A DNA stretch of 64,000 nt from Conus ventricosus (GCA_018398815.1 JAFLJL010004177.1:1-64000); one strand, 5' to 3'. Positions 12,356 through 25,380 are shown, counted from the first letter of the stretch. Program-made: numbers and translations. Notes: generated from the letters alone by a model not told the origin.

Positions 12356-12892
12356 GCCTCTTCCCCACCCCACCCCTTCAGTTTGAATTGTATTCGCATT
12401 ATGCAATTACTCACATAAATAATTTTTACATTAGATATTTTTTTAATACGCTTTCTGAAAGGTAATCAGCTTGACTTGAAGTCGGGTGTCTTGCATCTCG
12501 TTCCATAATTTACTGAAAGTATAAATAAGTCTAGAATGGACTTTTGAAAAGATTAGTTATAGAGAAAGAGTTCAGAACGATACACGTGCCTACGATCGTT
12601 ATTGTCTGAATTCTTCAGTGAAAGACACGATAGTGTTTATCCATGCCTTGATTGGCACATATAGAGAGCTATATTTTAGTGACAAGTATGTTCAGAGGGA
12701 CAGAAGGTCCAGCTCCCTGAAATAATGAGGGATGAGGGTGATCGAACCGGTGATACGTCTTTATAAAAACTTTTAACTGCTTTAATGATCTGTTTATGTT
12801 TGGAGTGTTTCCAGACAGTTGTGATATTCAGCTAGTTCTGTTCATAAGATTAAGAATAAGTATAGATCATATATATATGAGGAGAAGAAACA

Positions 12893-13245
12893 ACCAGGTT
12901 TCGAAATATCGGTATATGTCCCGGTGGTTTATGTTAGGGTGTTCCATCCCTATTGTAGGATGTCTCCCCCTTGGAGACTTTAAGCTTGCTGAAGGCTTCA
13001 TTTTGGAGAAGCTATTTATTTCATTTTTCCCCATTACCACTCAAGTACTTACTGTTAGTAGCAGAATCATCTACCACTGCAGATATGAATGCTTTTCTCC
13101 CCCTATTTCTGCAAATCTAAGACATTAAGAGAAGCTTTGTTTTTAATTCATTTTTTCATGCAGTCATTGCAAACACCAAGCTGGCTTGTAAGTTGCTGGA
13201 ACGGTTGCTCGGTACTTATCCTTGGTATTTATAGTTTGCTGTATT
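12893..13245 (+). repeat. Dispersed repeat family 1, copy 1
   Basis: Aligns, same orientation, with 39,765-40,115 at roughly 75-80% by eye. Shared words include GGTTTCGAAATA, TGTCTCCCC, GAGACT, CAGTCATTGCAA and TGTAAGTTGCTGGAA. A partial echo of its 5' edge also follows at about 13,490-13,560. No coding potential is shared between the copies, so it is probably a non-autonomous element or untranslated tail. Confidence 0.8.
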
Positions 13246-13547
13246 TTAGTCCCTTGCGGATTCATTCCAAGAAATGGCCTCTAAGCACTTGTGTCTCTAT
13301 AAGAGGATATCTTTTTTATATTTTTACTTTTCACAATAAAATGTCGCTTGTTTTTGCTCTTTCATCATTTTTTTTGCTTCTTAGTGGCCAACTTTAGTTG
13401 GTTTTGAAAACTCAACAAAAATATAAAAAACCCCATACTACGGTATTGCACACCAAGCCTGTTCTGGGATTGCATTTTCTTAAAACTGAAAGCAGCGGAG
13501 TCAAAATTACCACTTTCCGAGGTCACTGAGGGAGAATCAACCATGTT

Positions 13548-13936
13548 TCGAAATATATTTATATATATATTTTTATTATATTTATATATATATTATATAT
13601 ATATATATATATATTTATTATATATATATATATATAAGAGAGAGAGAGAGAGAGAGAGATGAGAGAGAGGAGTGAGAGAGAGAGAGAATGCGGAACAATT
13701 AAGTTGTGGGGGAATAACTTGTTTTAAACCGTACCTTTTAACAATTATATATATTTCTTTATTTGTTTATTAAAGGTAGGTTTAATCTTGATGGTACTTA
13801 TTACAATGTATATATATATATTATATATATATATTATATATATAGTGAGGAGTGAGAGTGTGAGATGAGTGGGAGAGAGAGAGAGAGAGTGAGAATGAGT
13901 GAGAGTGGAAGGATGGAGAGAGAGAGAGAGAGTGAG
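13548..13936. repeat. Two (TA)n-(GA)n compound microsatellites
   Basis: TA-rich 13,550-13,636 followed by GA-rich 13,637-13,687, then a second TA block 13,809-13,845 with GA-rich 13,847-13,936. The repeated TA-then-GA order suggests a local duplication. Confidence 0.9.
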
Positions 13937-14278
13937 ACTCAGGATCAAGACTCAAAAACTTTATTACTTTCAAGGTTAGAGATTTTAGGCAGTGCTATTT
14001 CCAATCTGTCCTTTGGCTAAATTCTACAACAGTCAAACTAAACAGTCTGACATATTAATGACTGAATCAATGAAGAATTTAGCAACATTATGATTATTAA
14101 CAATAACATTTGTAATAAGAATAATAATTATAAGGATAAAAAAAAAAAAAAAAATCCCTTACAATTATCCCACACAAACACATCAGCACGTTCGCGCGCG
14201 CTCACCATGCATAGCTCACGCCCACTCATTCACGCATGCTTGCGCATACCACATCCACACCCAATACACAACAAAAAA

Positions 14279-14338
14279 CAACACACACACACACACACAC
14301 ACACACCACACACACACACACACACACCACACACCACT
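14279..14338. repeat. (CA)n microsatellite
   Basis: CA repeat with two CCACAC interruptions. Confidence 0.95.
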
Positions 14339-14569
14339 CATTTTCATTAGCTAATATTGAGGCAAGCATAAAAGTAGGCGTTGAGTGTATGATTCAAAAG
14401 GTTAGATTTATTGTTAAAGTAGTTAAATGTTTAAGTACTGCTGATTGAAGGACGGCAGTGATTGACATGTTTTGGCAGACCGGTGGATAGTGAGTTCCAC
14501 ACAGATGGAACAAAATATGCAAAAAACTAGATTTGAACAAATTAATGCGGGACACGTGGTTTTAAAAAT

Positions 14570-17200
14570 GTAATTATTTGATCATATCGCGGTTGGTGCC
14601 ATTTGGATAATAATAACTCAGCAAGATATGTTGGGCCATGTTTGCATGGACTTTAAACATTAGTACTGCCTTTTTATAGGTCTGTTGGCTCTGCAGGGGG
14701 TAAACATCATTAGTTTTGCGGAATTTGCCGTGGTTGATAGAGACTTGTCGGGAAGAATCGCTTAATTCCCGTCTATGCATAGAGTTGATCTTTTATTTAT
14801 GTGATTTTCACCGGCAACCACTCCAGACATGTGTGACGCTGTTGATGTGAGATAGGCAGATGGGCTTCATAAATAATTTCCGGTATGTTTGTTCAACATA
14901 TTAACTGAGCTTATTGAGTAAAAACAAATTGCGAGCCAACTGTTGCAAAACATGATTTATTATGTGATTGCCCACTTTAAAAGTTCTCATCATGATCACG
15001 CTTAGACAGGTGTTCGGTACTGCTGATCAAGGTTTCACTCATTTTTAGCTCAACATAAGATGCTGTCGTTGATGTTTCTGTCTCGATGCTTGGTCCATAC
15101 ATTTTGTTTTGTGCGGATTAAGACCAATTCGGGTTTTTGGTTGCACATTCTAAGACATCTGTGATACTTGTTGCAACGATATTTGGTACAGGACATGATG
15201 TTTGTATCACTAAGTGAAGAGGAACTATCGTCAGAGAACAGATCACAGTTGACATCATTGTGAGATATGTGCATCGGTAGGTCATTTATTAAAAATACAC
15301 AGAGAGAGAGAAGAGGTCCAAGGACAGAGCCTTGTGGAACGCCACAGCTCCTTATCCTTCAGAGGATTAAGTACCGTTTAAGTATACTCGCGGGGTCCTG
15401 CTTTCATGTTATGACTGAAAGAAGGTGATACTGCAGGATTTTGAAATATGCAAGTCATTTTTTTTTAATTATTATGCTGTGGTCTAACAAGATCAAAGCT
15501 TTCTTATAAACTCGAGGAAACAGTTCAGGTGGTTTTCTTTCGTTGAAGGCTGATAGCCATGAGAACTGATGCGTGTTAAGGCCGGAGCTGGCATGAGTGC
15601 TTTCGACACTGAAAGCCTGACTGAAATGGGTGACAGTTTTGTGAGGTTCCATGTGTTTAGTTAGGGGTTTGTGAACTTGCATCTCTAGAGGTATCGTTTA
15701 TAAGATAAAAGAGATATTGGTTCTAAAATTGTTTAAATCAGTGAGATCTCTTGATTTGGGTATGGGAATCACTTTTTGTGCATTTAGACCACATGGGCAA
15801 GAATTCTGATCAATACACAAATTATAAACATACGTAAGGGTATCAAACAATGTAAAGGTATAGAGCAAGCTTGAGTATAGAGCATTTAAGTTATCTGGAC
15901 CATTGCTTTTTTATTTTTAAGGTTTGAAATTAAGGAACCAACTTCATGAAAGCTAGCAAGGGGATGATAAATGAATCTCTAGTATTTAATCGTTTTTGAC
16001 AATCGAGTGAAGAACTGCTGGAGAGTTTCATATCGATTAAAGAATGTGACACTGGCAGCTGTTTGTACTGATTCAAGCTACCTGAAGGTAAATGATTGTT
16101 GAAAGTGTTAGCGACCACATTTGGTCGCGTATTATTGATTTCTTTTCTCAAACTTGTCAGTTATTTCTTAACTGACGCCTTAATGATGCTGGTATCCCTG
16201 TTTGCGTTTATCAGGTTCTAAAATGCTCAGATTTTGATTTTCTAACTAGATCTGATTACTCTGTATCTCTGCTTTTTATATTCCATCTACTTTTTTTGCG
16301 GTTTTATGTGCATCTCAGTGCCATTTCTATAATTATGTCTTTCGTCAGCCAGCTGGAAGTAGTACTCTGTGTTTTACCCTTTTTCTTCTAAGTGGGGCAT
16401 GTTATCAACGTTTGAGAGAAGATATTATACCAGGTATTATACGCTTCATTTGTATCTGGTATTGAGTACACTGTAGAAAGGAGCTAGCTTAAGTAGAGGG
16501 AAAAATTATCTTATGAAGTTTTGAAGACAGCGATATTGAATGGTTGTGTGGCCCTTATTCTGTTGCTTTGGAAGTTTCTACAAGACAAGTGCACAAAATG
16601 AGACAGTGTCGCTTATGTTTTGTTGCCCACTGTTTACGTTGGATACATGGCTTTGTTTTCGTGTAGATATGATCAGCAATGTTGAAGATGTTTGCGATTC
16701 TAGTTGGATTATGAATAAGCTGAGCAAGCAAAGAGTGTGGTGGTCGCATCAGGGCAGGCTGCCGTTTTAACAGATAAATGTTTAAAATCACCGAGAAGAA
16801 TGACCTTTGGATAGCTTTTTATACATCATCCATCATTGTGTACAAGTTGTATACCAAAGGAAAGTGGCCGCGGGATTTGTACAATATCAACTAGAAGAGG
16901 GTCTGAGTTGAGGGGTTTGACCATGCTGCAACATGCATTCAACATCTTCAGGCTCAAGGACACGCGCCTTTTTGTACAGTGGCGTTGCTTTGATGTATAT
17001 ATATTCCAAGTCCTGTTTCACCAGATCTGATGTGCATCGCGTGGGGACAAAAGTTATAGTTTGTTATGGATAAAGCTGTGGTCAGTGACACGGAGTCAAT
17101 GGCGAGTTTCACTAAGACAAGCAGTGCTTAGAAGGGGATTCGTTAGAAGAAAACAGGACATCATGAATCTTATTTGGCGATGATAAACATTTAGGTGGAC
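14570..17200 (-). mobile_element. Non-LTR retrotransposon (EN-RT ORF2), degenerate
   Basis: An apurinic-type endonuclease precedes a reverse transcriptase on the minus strand. In coding order: an endonuclease block with CLSET near 17,110; QLIHNPTRIANIFNIADHI at about 16,680-16,740 (the conserved LI-PTR-DHI endonuclease block); FNNH-type linker near 16,090; KVIPIPKS at 15,752-15,779; DHSIIIKK near 15,460-15,490; CGVPQGSVL at 15,320-15,345; and the catalytic FSDDSS at 15,222-15,239, an F-x-D-D box. Stops and frameshifts break it throughout. The block order is that of Jockey/CR1/RTE-like elements; I do not assign a clade. No ORF1 is visible upstream (above 17,200). Confidence 0.88.
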
Positions 17201-17539
17201 CAATGCGTAATCCAGTAATCAGTATTAATTACATTACAATGGTCCATTGTATTAATTCTAGAGTAATGTCCTGAGCAATATAACAAAATAGATATACTGT
17301 TACAACAACATTTAAAATATAAAATCAGCAATCATAAAAATAATCCAAAAAACACACAAAATCCAAAAAAGCAGTGGCAATGAAGTTCAGTTCCAAAGGA
17401 CAATTCAAAGTATGTGTATGATTACAGTATTCAGGAAAGTATGGACACCAAGTAAAATGTCGCTTTCAAAGCTGTCCGGGTCAACAAATTAGTACAGTCA
17501 TCCACAGTTAACTAAGGCATTACAGGGGATGAAGGGGCG

Positions 17540-17683
17540 GGGGGGGGGGTGCGGTGAGCGGGGGGGGAAGGGACAGTATCTCACACGGGTTGGTGGGGAG
17601 GAGGGAAGGGAGGAGGAGTCAGTGCGTGTGATGGGAAGGTGAAGGTGAGACGGAGCAGAGAGGAGACACGGCTGGGGGTGAGG

Positions 17684-17715
<32 letters not shown>

Positions 17716-17770
17716 GTTAGTGGGCTGAGAGGCGGGGGATGTAATTTTGGGCGGGGGGGAAGGAGGGTAG
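17540..17770. repeat. G-rich tract with 29-base poly-G run
   Basis: G-rich plus strand with a mono-G run at 17,685-17,713 and smaller runs at 17,539-17,549 and 17,561-17,567. It is G-quadruplex prone. The poly-Pro minus-strand frame is a by-product. Confidence 0.9.
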
Positions 17771-17879
17771 GCAAGGGCTCGGGGGCCTTGCACTGGGAAG
17801 GCGAGACAGCAGGCTGTTATCTGAATCGGGATACAGGAATTTCTGTATGCAGGAGAGGGGAAGATAAGATGCATTTGTG

Positions 17880-19380
17880 ACAAGGATTGAATGGCAGAGG
17901 AGGAAAGGGAGGAGGGAGTAAAAGGCAACATGGGGGAAACATCAGCATGATGTAATGGGGGGTCTGTTAAGTACGGCATGGGTGCATTGCATGGTGGGAA
18001 AGGTTTCATTAGAAGAACAAATGGATTTCTGGTGGACAAATTTCTGGAGCATTGTCCAGTGATGGGTTTGAGCTACGTTGAACGGCTCTGGGGGTTAAAT
18101 TTGTAGAACAGGAATCGGACGTTTCCTACTGATGGGGGTACTGGGCTGCCACCACTTCTGACCGGAAGTCAGTAGGGACAGGGCTGCTTTGACTTGGTTT
18201 TCTTTTAATTTTGAGACTGTGATCTGTTAGGTTTGTGGCAATGGGTCTGTTCCGACATAGCTCTGGGTTTGCCTCAGTACTGTATTCCATGGTGGCCGGT
18301 TCACACGGCAGTGCCTGAAACTGAAATGATTTGCCGTAACCAAGAGTGACAAGCCATGGCCAGCAGTTGTAGACCATCCGATGTGAAATAGCTTTGAACG
18401 ATCTAAGATTTTGATCAACGAAATTTGTTTCACACCCAAAAAACTTGCACTTGTTTCTGCACATTGGACATGCAGTTCCCCAATTCATCAAATTAATGAA
18501 TTTCAAAGGAATAGGTTTCTTGGAAGTAGGGGCAGAAGTACAGCATTTTTTGGAGCAGGAAAAACTCTTTTAACCTGTGTCCCAGCAGCTGACCAAAGTC
18601 CTGATGAAGCAGTGTCTACAGAAGTTGCGTTTGTGTTAAGGTCGTTTTCCCCCCTATTTGCATGCCACCCGTCTGCACTTCCTCTAGTACTGCACAATCT
18701 CTGTGGGCAGCAGTGACTTCAGTCACCTTTGCCCAGGCCAAATTTGTGCGTACAGGGTGAGTCCGTCCTGTCCAGTCTCTGTCGGTCAATATACTGAAGG
18801 TTAGAATCCCCACAATGAAGTTGACAAGTTTGCCTTTCGGGGGAAGAACGGATCTGGATTTTTGGGGGTGTAGTTTGATTGAGAGCTGTCGGTCAGAGAC
18901 TGCTGTGGTATTACCTTTGTCAGGGTTGGAGTCATTCTGCTGTCTGTCAAAGGTGGTTTGTTGTGGAGACAGTGACGGAGGCGGTCACAGCGTGAGTGAC
19001 AGTCTGTTCTTTGTCAGCCGTAATCATATGCCTTAGTACACACGTCGCTAGATTGTTCCTGTTGTTTTTAGTTCTGGCTGCGTTGTATTTTTTGATGAAT
19101 TTACAGTGGACTGTGGTATGATGCTGCAGTCAGTTGATTTCAAGAGGTGCTTTTGACGGGTTTCAGACACACTGTCAATCAGATTCGTTAGTTCTTTGAG
19201 CTGATTGCGTAGGTATTGTGGGTTGCCATCATCTTGAGACTGTCAATTTTCTCCTGGGCATCGTCTGGTTTAATATCCTAGTTTGTTGTCTATCTGAGTG
19301 AGTTTTAATTTCATGCATTCAAGGTTTTGATGCAAGATATACAGAAGATGTCAGTTGAAAGAAAGAGAGATGGATGCAAT
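17880..19380. other. Unassigned segment with a Cys-containing minus-strand frame
   Basis: The longest frame is 18,126-18,506 on the minus strand (126 codons), which contains CPMCRNKCKFFGC near its start. It has no known family that I recognise, and no splice context could be judged. It lies on the same strand as the Thr/Pro-rich minisatellite frame at 19.5-19.9 kb, so part of a host or transposon gene is possible but unproven. Confidence 0.25.
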
Positions 19381-19489
19381 TCTTAGGTCTGTGCTTGTAC
19401 TGGCAATCGTGGGTGGTTTGGGTCTGTTGTTGTCAGTAGAAATGGTCCCATTTGTGGTGGTGGCATCAGTTGACCAGTAGTTGTTCTTA

Positions 19490-19887
19490 TCTCTGGGGTA
19501 GTGAGGGTCAGTGTCATTTGGTGGAGGTTTTCTCTGGGATAGTGGGGTTCAGTGCACTGGGTAGTTGTTTTATCTGGGGTTAGTGGGGTCAGTGTCATTG
19601 TAGTTGTTGTATCTGGTGGTAGTGGGTCAATGTCATTGGTGGTTGTTATCTCAGGGGGAAGTGGGGTTCATAGCACTGGGCAGCTGTTTTCCTGGGGTAG
19701 TGGGGTCTGTTCTCTGGTAGTTGTTTTTCTCTGGGGTAGTGGGGTCAGTGTCGCTGGTAGTTGTTTTCTCTGGGGTAGTGGGGTCAGGTCATGCGGTAGT
19801 TGTTTTCTATTTGGGGTGTGTGGCGTGTCAGTGTCTTGGTGTTGTTTATTCTCTGGGGTAGTGGGGCCAGTGTCACTGCAGTCATGT
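19490..19887 (-). repeat. 39-bp minisatellite, about 10 copies, encoding a Thr/Pro-rich repeat on the minus strand
   Basis: Units of about 39 bp (plus strand type CTGGGGTAGTGGGGTCAGTG followed by about 19 more bases) repeat about ten times. Thirty-nine is 13 codons. In one minus-strand frame a unit reads KTTTSDTDPTTPE, a mucin-like Thr/Ser/Pro repeat. Indels break the frame in several units, so I cannot tell a coding mucin exon from a plain minisatellite. Confidence 0.8.
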
Positions 19888-19889
19888 GA

Positions 19890-21140
19890 TCAGTGTTGCG
19901 TATCTCACTGGACTGTGAAATCTACACAGTGATGCGGACTCCGTGGTTTAGGAATGGATGTAGTGGTGGCTGGCTGTATCCGCAAGGTGCTCGGTGATAA
20001 CGGAGGCTTCACATGAGTTCCTGCATTGTCTGGCTGGTCATTGTTGAATCGTCTCGGCGATGTTGCCCAGCGCCTGTGCTCATCCAAACATGGCTGGCAT
20101 CCATGCCAGAGTCTTGTAGGGTTTTTTTTTTTGGGGGGGGGCCCAACAATGGCACCACAATAGTTTAAACTCAGTCTTTGCCCATGCATCACACTTAAAA
20201 CCCTGGACTAAGCATGAGCCAAGCACCCTTTTTTCATGTATTTTTTTTAGGAAATAAAAGTGTTATTGTGAGGCCATATTTTTTCAGTGTCTTGCTTGGT
20301 AAATCTGAACAATTGTCTTAAGCTAAATTGTATTTGGAAACTTCCTCACAGCACAGCGGGTACTTTGATAACTTTATTGCCCCATCCTGTCTTCCATAGA
20401 TGTTGAACGTATGAGAGTCAGGGGACAGGTCATTTTAGGTACGCGAAGAGCTAAAGATCACGCCACAGAGTGAGAGTCTGAGTTGGGGAACATCTAAAAG
20501 TTTCTGTTTGGTGTCAAGGTGGTCTTTTTAGTTTTAGGGTTTGTCTGACTGTACACTAATAAAAGAGACTGCTTTGGTCAAAGTAATGTGGTCGTCATTG
20601 AACATGCTGTGAGGGGGGGGGGGGGGAGTTACATGTAAGACTGTGCGGCCATCCAGGCCGTGGAAGACGTGATGTACTGCAGTTGTAACTTGTGAGGAAG
20701 TAGTGTTAAGCACAAAAATGACAGGATGGAGTGGGGAAGAAAACCGGGAACAATGGAACACGGGTTGGAATAGGTCCATCTGATCTCACACATTTTATGT
20801 GGTTTTTTTGCCATTGTGCACACATGGCCATAGACACGAAACAGTCGTCCTTGTATAAATTCCAGGCCGGGGTTGTTTCCTGGGCAAGGGGATCGGCTGA
20901 CAGGGTGACGACAGATGGGGCCACCTGGGGTGGGCACTATCACTGCCTCAACAGCTGCAAGCAAATCAAGGCGGTCTCACGCGCGTCCACAGCCAAACCC
21001 GCTGAAGAAATGTGGAGGGAAAAAAGCAATCTCAACTGATGTTTTCCTTAAAACAAACGTAATCAAATAAGAACAATCCGCTTCAGTTCACAGATCAATG
21101 CTCGAAGCACCAGGCACTGTTTAGTTCAATTCTTATACGG
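19890..21140. other. Unassigned segment with overlapping minus-strand frames
   Basis: Minus-strand frames at 20,534-20,964 (about 80-110 codons) were read and not recognised. A run of 14 G lies at 20,613-20,626. No motif was supported. Confidence 0.25.
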
Positions 21141-21149
21141 GAAGGAAAA

Positions 21150-21270
21150 CTGAGAGAGAGAGAGAGAGAGAGAGATGAGTGAGAGAGTGTGAAGAGAGAG
21201 ATGTATGTATATATACATGTGTAGAGCGCGCGCGCGCGCGCAGCGTCGTGTGTGTGTGTGTGTGTGTAAA
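21150..21270. repeat. (GA)n, (CG)n and (TG)n compound microsatellite
   Basis: GA-rich 21,150-21,202, a GCGCGC run 21,226-21,241 and TG 21,247-21,268. Confidence 0.92.
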
Positions 21271-21289
21271 ACGAATGAAGAGTAAGTAG

Positions 21290-22427
21290 ACTATTAGGTG
21301 GCACAAAACAATTACACGCACTCACAGATGACGACGGCGGTACAGAGGGGAACACTGAACACATTTCAATCATGGAACGCTGTAAACACTGAAGGTGTGA
21401 ATGGCGATTGTGGCTGAAGTTCCTGCAGCCGTTCGAATAGCCATGCCACTGAACGAAAAGATAGTAGTCAGACGCGACATACAAACTTGTCCCATAGGCA
21501 GCGTATGGGGCTCACTGTGTAATTGTCATGTAATTCAATTGTCTACTCGGCGGTTCTGTCTCGACTACACGCAGGTATGCTGTGAATCAAAAAGCTCAGT
21601 GCTAGTCATTCAAATAGTCCTTACTTCATTGTGATGGATCTACAAGTTATTCAGTGACTCGGTTCTTAAGGCACATTGTAAGATGCAGCTCTTGAACAGA
21701 TTTTTACCAGAAAACACAGTTTTTCTAGAATTCAACATAACTGGCTGAAGTAAAGTTATATTGCCGTCTGATAGGTGGTTTGGGACAGAATACAAATGAG
21801 CAAACGAGCACAGTTTCCAATGTAAATGAGTTAGTAAGTAATTTTCGAATAGGAATTTAGAAAATTACAGGCTATTTGATGAGGCAGGCCGGTCAAGTTC
21901 GCCTCATTCAAATGCGTGTCCAGCTGTTGTTCAATAAATGGAAATAGCTTTAATATCTTATATGGATCTTTCATGTGTTTGTTGGAACATTGAAGTAAAT
22001 GTTTAACACATCGACTGTTGCAAACATATAGTACAACAGCTCAGAGAACGAAAAAATATTTAAAAATGATGCAATCATAAGGAATGAATAAAACTTGGAG
22101 CTCCGGTACAGTAATTCAGTAGAGGTAAGTGTTTTATCCATTTTGTTTTTATTGATAGATTCTATACGGTCTTCGATTAAGTTTGTAAATGGATAAAGGG
22201 CGCGGCGATTACAGATTTGATAGCCATTGCGGCAAATTCCCTGGTAAGTAGGCCAACGGGTTCATGAAGAGGTAGTTCAAATAGGCAATTTGCTATGAGA
22301 GGCTGTTGGATTGAAGCATGCTCAGGTACACCTTCTAATAGATTGGCACTTTTTAACAAATATAGAGTTCAAAAAAGATTTGGACTCCGGACGGAGTTCA
22401 TGTTTAAATCTAAAGTACCTATGTTTT

Positions 22428-22440
<13 letters not shown>
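21290..22440. other. Unassigned segment
   Basis: A minus-strand frame at about 22,100-22,360 reads smoothly for roughly 90 codons across one shift but has no recognised family. It shares the word CLFELPL with the Polinton at about 55,755; see the finding. Confidence 0.2.
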
Positions 22441-22443
<3 letters not shown>

Positions 22444-22459
<16 letters not shown>

Positions 22460-22460
22460 G
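22444..22460. repeat. Poly-G run (17)
   Basis: Uninterrupted G after a T-rich run. Confidence 0.95.
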
Positions 22461-22837
22461 TATATCTAAAACTGGGGAAACATACTGTTTATATTTAACT
22501 CGTGGAATCAGAAGAAGAAATATTCCACACAGACCTCTCCGATTTTGTGAAAACGAATGACGCATATGCTAAACGAGAGGTGGTCAACTTCCGGTCAGGA
22601 TAGAGTGTTTCTTGAGTTGCATGTGTTAATTAGTTAGATTTCACCAGGTTTGGGGGAGTGCTAAATTGTTTATACATAAAACAAGATATTGTGGTAATTA
22701 ACTGGGTGCGGGGGGGTGGTGGAGTGGGGTTTGGGGAGGGGTGGTGGTGTGGGTTTGGGGGTTTTTTCCCCCTTTTTTGAGAAAATGGCTGGGAAAATAG
22801 AATTTTGACTGCAGTTTGGTTGGAAAATGTGATATAA

Positions 22838-23020
22838 AAGTGTGAACTGTGTACCAAGCCCAAAATGACAACCGGAATATCGCATCCTGCTTTTGTTTTC
22901 ATTAATTCAAGTGATGTTCCGACATGGAGGAAGTTCTTTCTTTCTTGAAGTTCATCTAGTATATGCTGCACTTGTAGAATTGTAGTCGTACTTACAGTGG
23001 GTGAACTACTAATTTAGATG
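22838..23020 (+). repeat. Dispersed repeat family 2, copy 1
   Basis: Aligns with 25,812-26,020 in the same orientation. Shared words include GTGAACTGTGTACCAAG, CATTAATT, GTGATGTT and GTAGAATTG/GTAGAGTTG. Copy 2 carries an inserted C-rich tract where this copy has TTTTGTTTT. Confidence 0.75.
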
Positions 23021-23049
23021 TATTGACTGCAGTCTGGGATGGGAAAGTG

Positions 23050-23640
23050 GACTTCCACTGTCAGCTCTGTCCCATGAAAAGAACCCTACAAATGAATGAT
23101 TATCGCCCTGTAGCTCTGACTCCATAGTTATGTAGTGCTTTGAAAAACTTGTTTTCCGTTCACTTGTTAAACTTTTGTTGGTCAGTACCTTGACCCTTTC
23201 AGTTTGTTATAAACCTAATAGAGGTACAGTTGATGCTATTCAACTCTCCTTCACATTACTTTCTTCCACTTAAACAAACCAGGTTTTGGTTGTGCGTAAT
23301 CTTTTTATCTTTTTGATCTTTCCTCTGCTTTTTATACTATACAGCCACAATTCTTAGCTATGGAAACTGCGGTGTTGACTCAAAGTTACTTCAGATTGTC
23401 CATTCGTCAGGTGCTGTAGAACTCAGTCTGTTCGTTTTCGTTTTCACTATCCTCTGAATGGTCGACTTTATGGTGCACCCCAAGCACAGTTCTGTCTCCC
23501 GTTTTGTTTACGTTATTTACTATTGACTGAGAAGGGGGGGAGGGACACAGGAAACTCCACTCATCTAATATTCGGATGATTCTGCTATTTAAGTATGTCA
23601 AACTCTGATTCAGTTTACTTTGACAAACTCCAAAAAGTTC
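23050..23640 (+). pseudogene. Non-LTR retrotransposon RT fragment
   Basis: The plus strand carries reverse-transcriptase blocks in order: CFEKLVFRSLVKLL near 23,135; KPNRGTVDAIQLS near 23,212; a damaged D-x-SSAF block near 23,325; TQSVRFRFHYPLNG near 23,425; and a G-x-PQ block near 23,475. The order and the CFEKLV plus NRGTVDAI wording are typical of Rex1/RTE-like invertebrate and fish RTs. The catalytic F-x-DD box is just past the end and not clear. Only the fingers/palm region of a longer element remains. Confidence 0.8.
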
Positions 23641-24234
23641 TGCAGATGGTGTAAAGACAACTTTCTTTTTTTTTCTTTTTTTTTTTTTTGTGTCCAATCT
23701 CTGCGCAACTCAGAGGCAGTGCACCCACGAGCTCATTTTCCGGACACCCCGTCCACAGCCACTGCCGAGTCGGCCCCGCCCGAGCCGGCACCTGCAATCC
23801 ACAGGGAGGCCAGTCATGTCAAGAGGACACTCACCGGAGAAGAAATCACTGCACTGTTGCGGAGTCACTTCAGTGGTGTTCAGTGGCGCCTGGTCTGATC
23901 TAACTACGCAGGACACCACCTACTAAGCCTACTGCACGACAATAATGCTTAGGCGTGGAAGCCAGCGTGAGTGAGCTCTCCCTTGGAGGGCCGCCACCAG
24001 TCCGTTTCCAACGACGCGCCATGGACTCGCGATACGGTGGACCGACGGAACCAAAATTCAAGGCACAGTATGTGGAGAGGACAGCGAAATTGAGGTCACC
24101 ATGGAGCAGGCATGAAGGGCCACATAATTTGAGACTTTTTTTTTGTGATCGATGAGAATGTGGATGATTAAGATGATGCTACGGATTTCCATTCGGTCTG
24201 AGGGACTTACTTGACAAGGGCTGTTACTATACGC

Positions 24235-24512
24235 GTCCTTTCATATTATATCCCGCGTCAACCAGGCCCGAGGATAACAGGCACTGCAGTGTTGGTCAGG
24301 AAATTTGAGCAACATCTCAGAAACGCAGCCATTAAGTGGATTGAAATCTCGACTGTGTGGTCCCAGTCTTCCCACTGCGTCATAGCAACTAAACTCTGGG
24401 TAGGAAGCCGGTCGGGGCAGAAAAACCAAATAACTCTAATGGGATTCAAACCACGACTCCCAGCCGGCGTGTCCGCGACGCTAAGCCACTTCGCCACGGC
24501 GAGGCTGGTAAG
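24235..24512 (-). mobile_element. tRNA-derived SINE
   Basis: The minus strand has an A-box-like TGGCGAAGTGGCTTAGCG (24,480-24,497) and a B-box-like GGTTTGAATCC (24,442-24,452), spaced as in a tRNA-type pol III promoter, with one mismatch from the B-box consensus. About 190 bp of non-tRNA body follows toward lower coordinates. The acceptor ends do not pair, so a functional tRNA is unlikely. The start and end are approximate because the tail is not a clean homopolymer. Confidence 0.65.
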
Positions 24513-25179
24513 AGAACTTTCTTGCCTTAAGTACAAAAAAAAAAGAAATCTTAATCGATTTTCGGAAGAACCAGAAACCTGTACCAGACCTCCCAATTAA
24601 TGGTGAAGTTGTTGAACGAGTGAATGAATGAGAATAAATATTGGGATTTCTGTCGATGATAAATTTAGTTTGATAACAATGTTTTTCGAATCATAAAAAT
24701 TGATTAGTCAACAATATTATGTTTGCAAAAGCTACAAAAATATTGGTGTTTTAAAAACCCGTGATCTTAATCACACTTACTTGCAGATGTTGTGTGAGTC
24801 ATATTGCAACCACTGATTCTTTTATGTGATGTTATATAAAGGTCTTGGGTGTGAAGAGCAAGCGAGTATGAATGATGTGGTGAAAGTATGGTGAATGTGT
24901 GTGCCAAAGTGTTTGGGAAATGGAAACATGTTTGGAATGCAAAAAATTGTATGACAGACGAGTCCCGGCACTATGTGAAAGATGAAAGCAAGATAGATTG
25001 CCAGTGGCAATTGCTATGTCTTAGCAAAATATTACAAATTATTTATCTTTGAACGTCGTTTGAGGACCTTTAGAGTCAATCTGGGGCAGGAAAAAAACTT
25101 TTTATGCAGGGTCGATCCATCTTTAAATTGCATGCTGTCTTTTGTACCACTTTCATGCTTAGTGGTTGTGAGGGGACTG

Positions 25180-25262
25180 GTAGAGAGAGAGAGAGGAGTG
25201 GGAGAGAGTGAGGTAGGGGGGGTGGTGGGGGAGGTAGGGGGGTAGTAGGGTGTGGGTGCGTT
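25180..25262. repeat. GA- and G-rich tract
   Basis: GAGAGA followed by GGGGGTGGTGGGGGAGGTAG-type DNA leading into the TG repeat. Confidence 0.85.
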
Positions 25263-25309
25263 TGTGTGAAATATGTGGTATTTGATGTAATATGTGCTTG
25301 TGTGTTTTT

Positions 25310-25341
25310 TTTTGGTGTGTGTGTATGTGTGTGTCTGTTGT

Positions 25342-25380
<39 letters not shown>

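Noticed and set aside
17581..18039. 152-codon minus-strand Pro-rich frame
   Set aside because: Much of it is the complement of the G-rich tract with the 29-base run.
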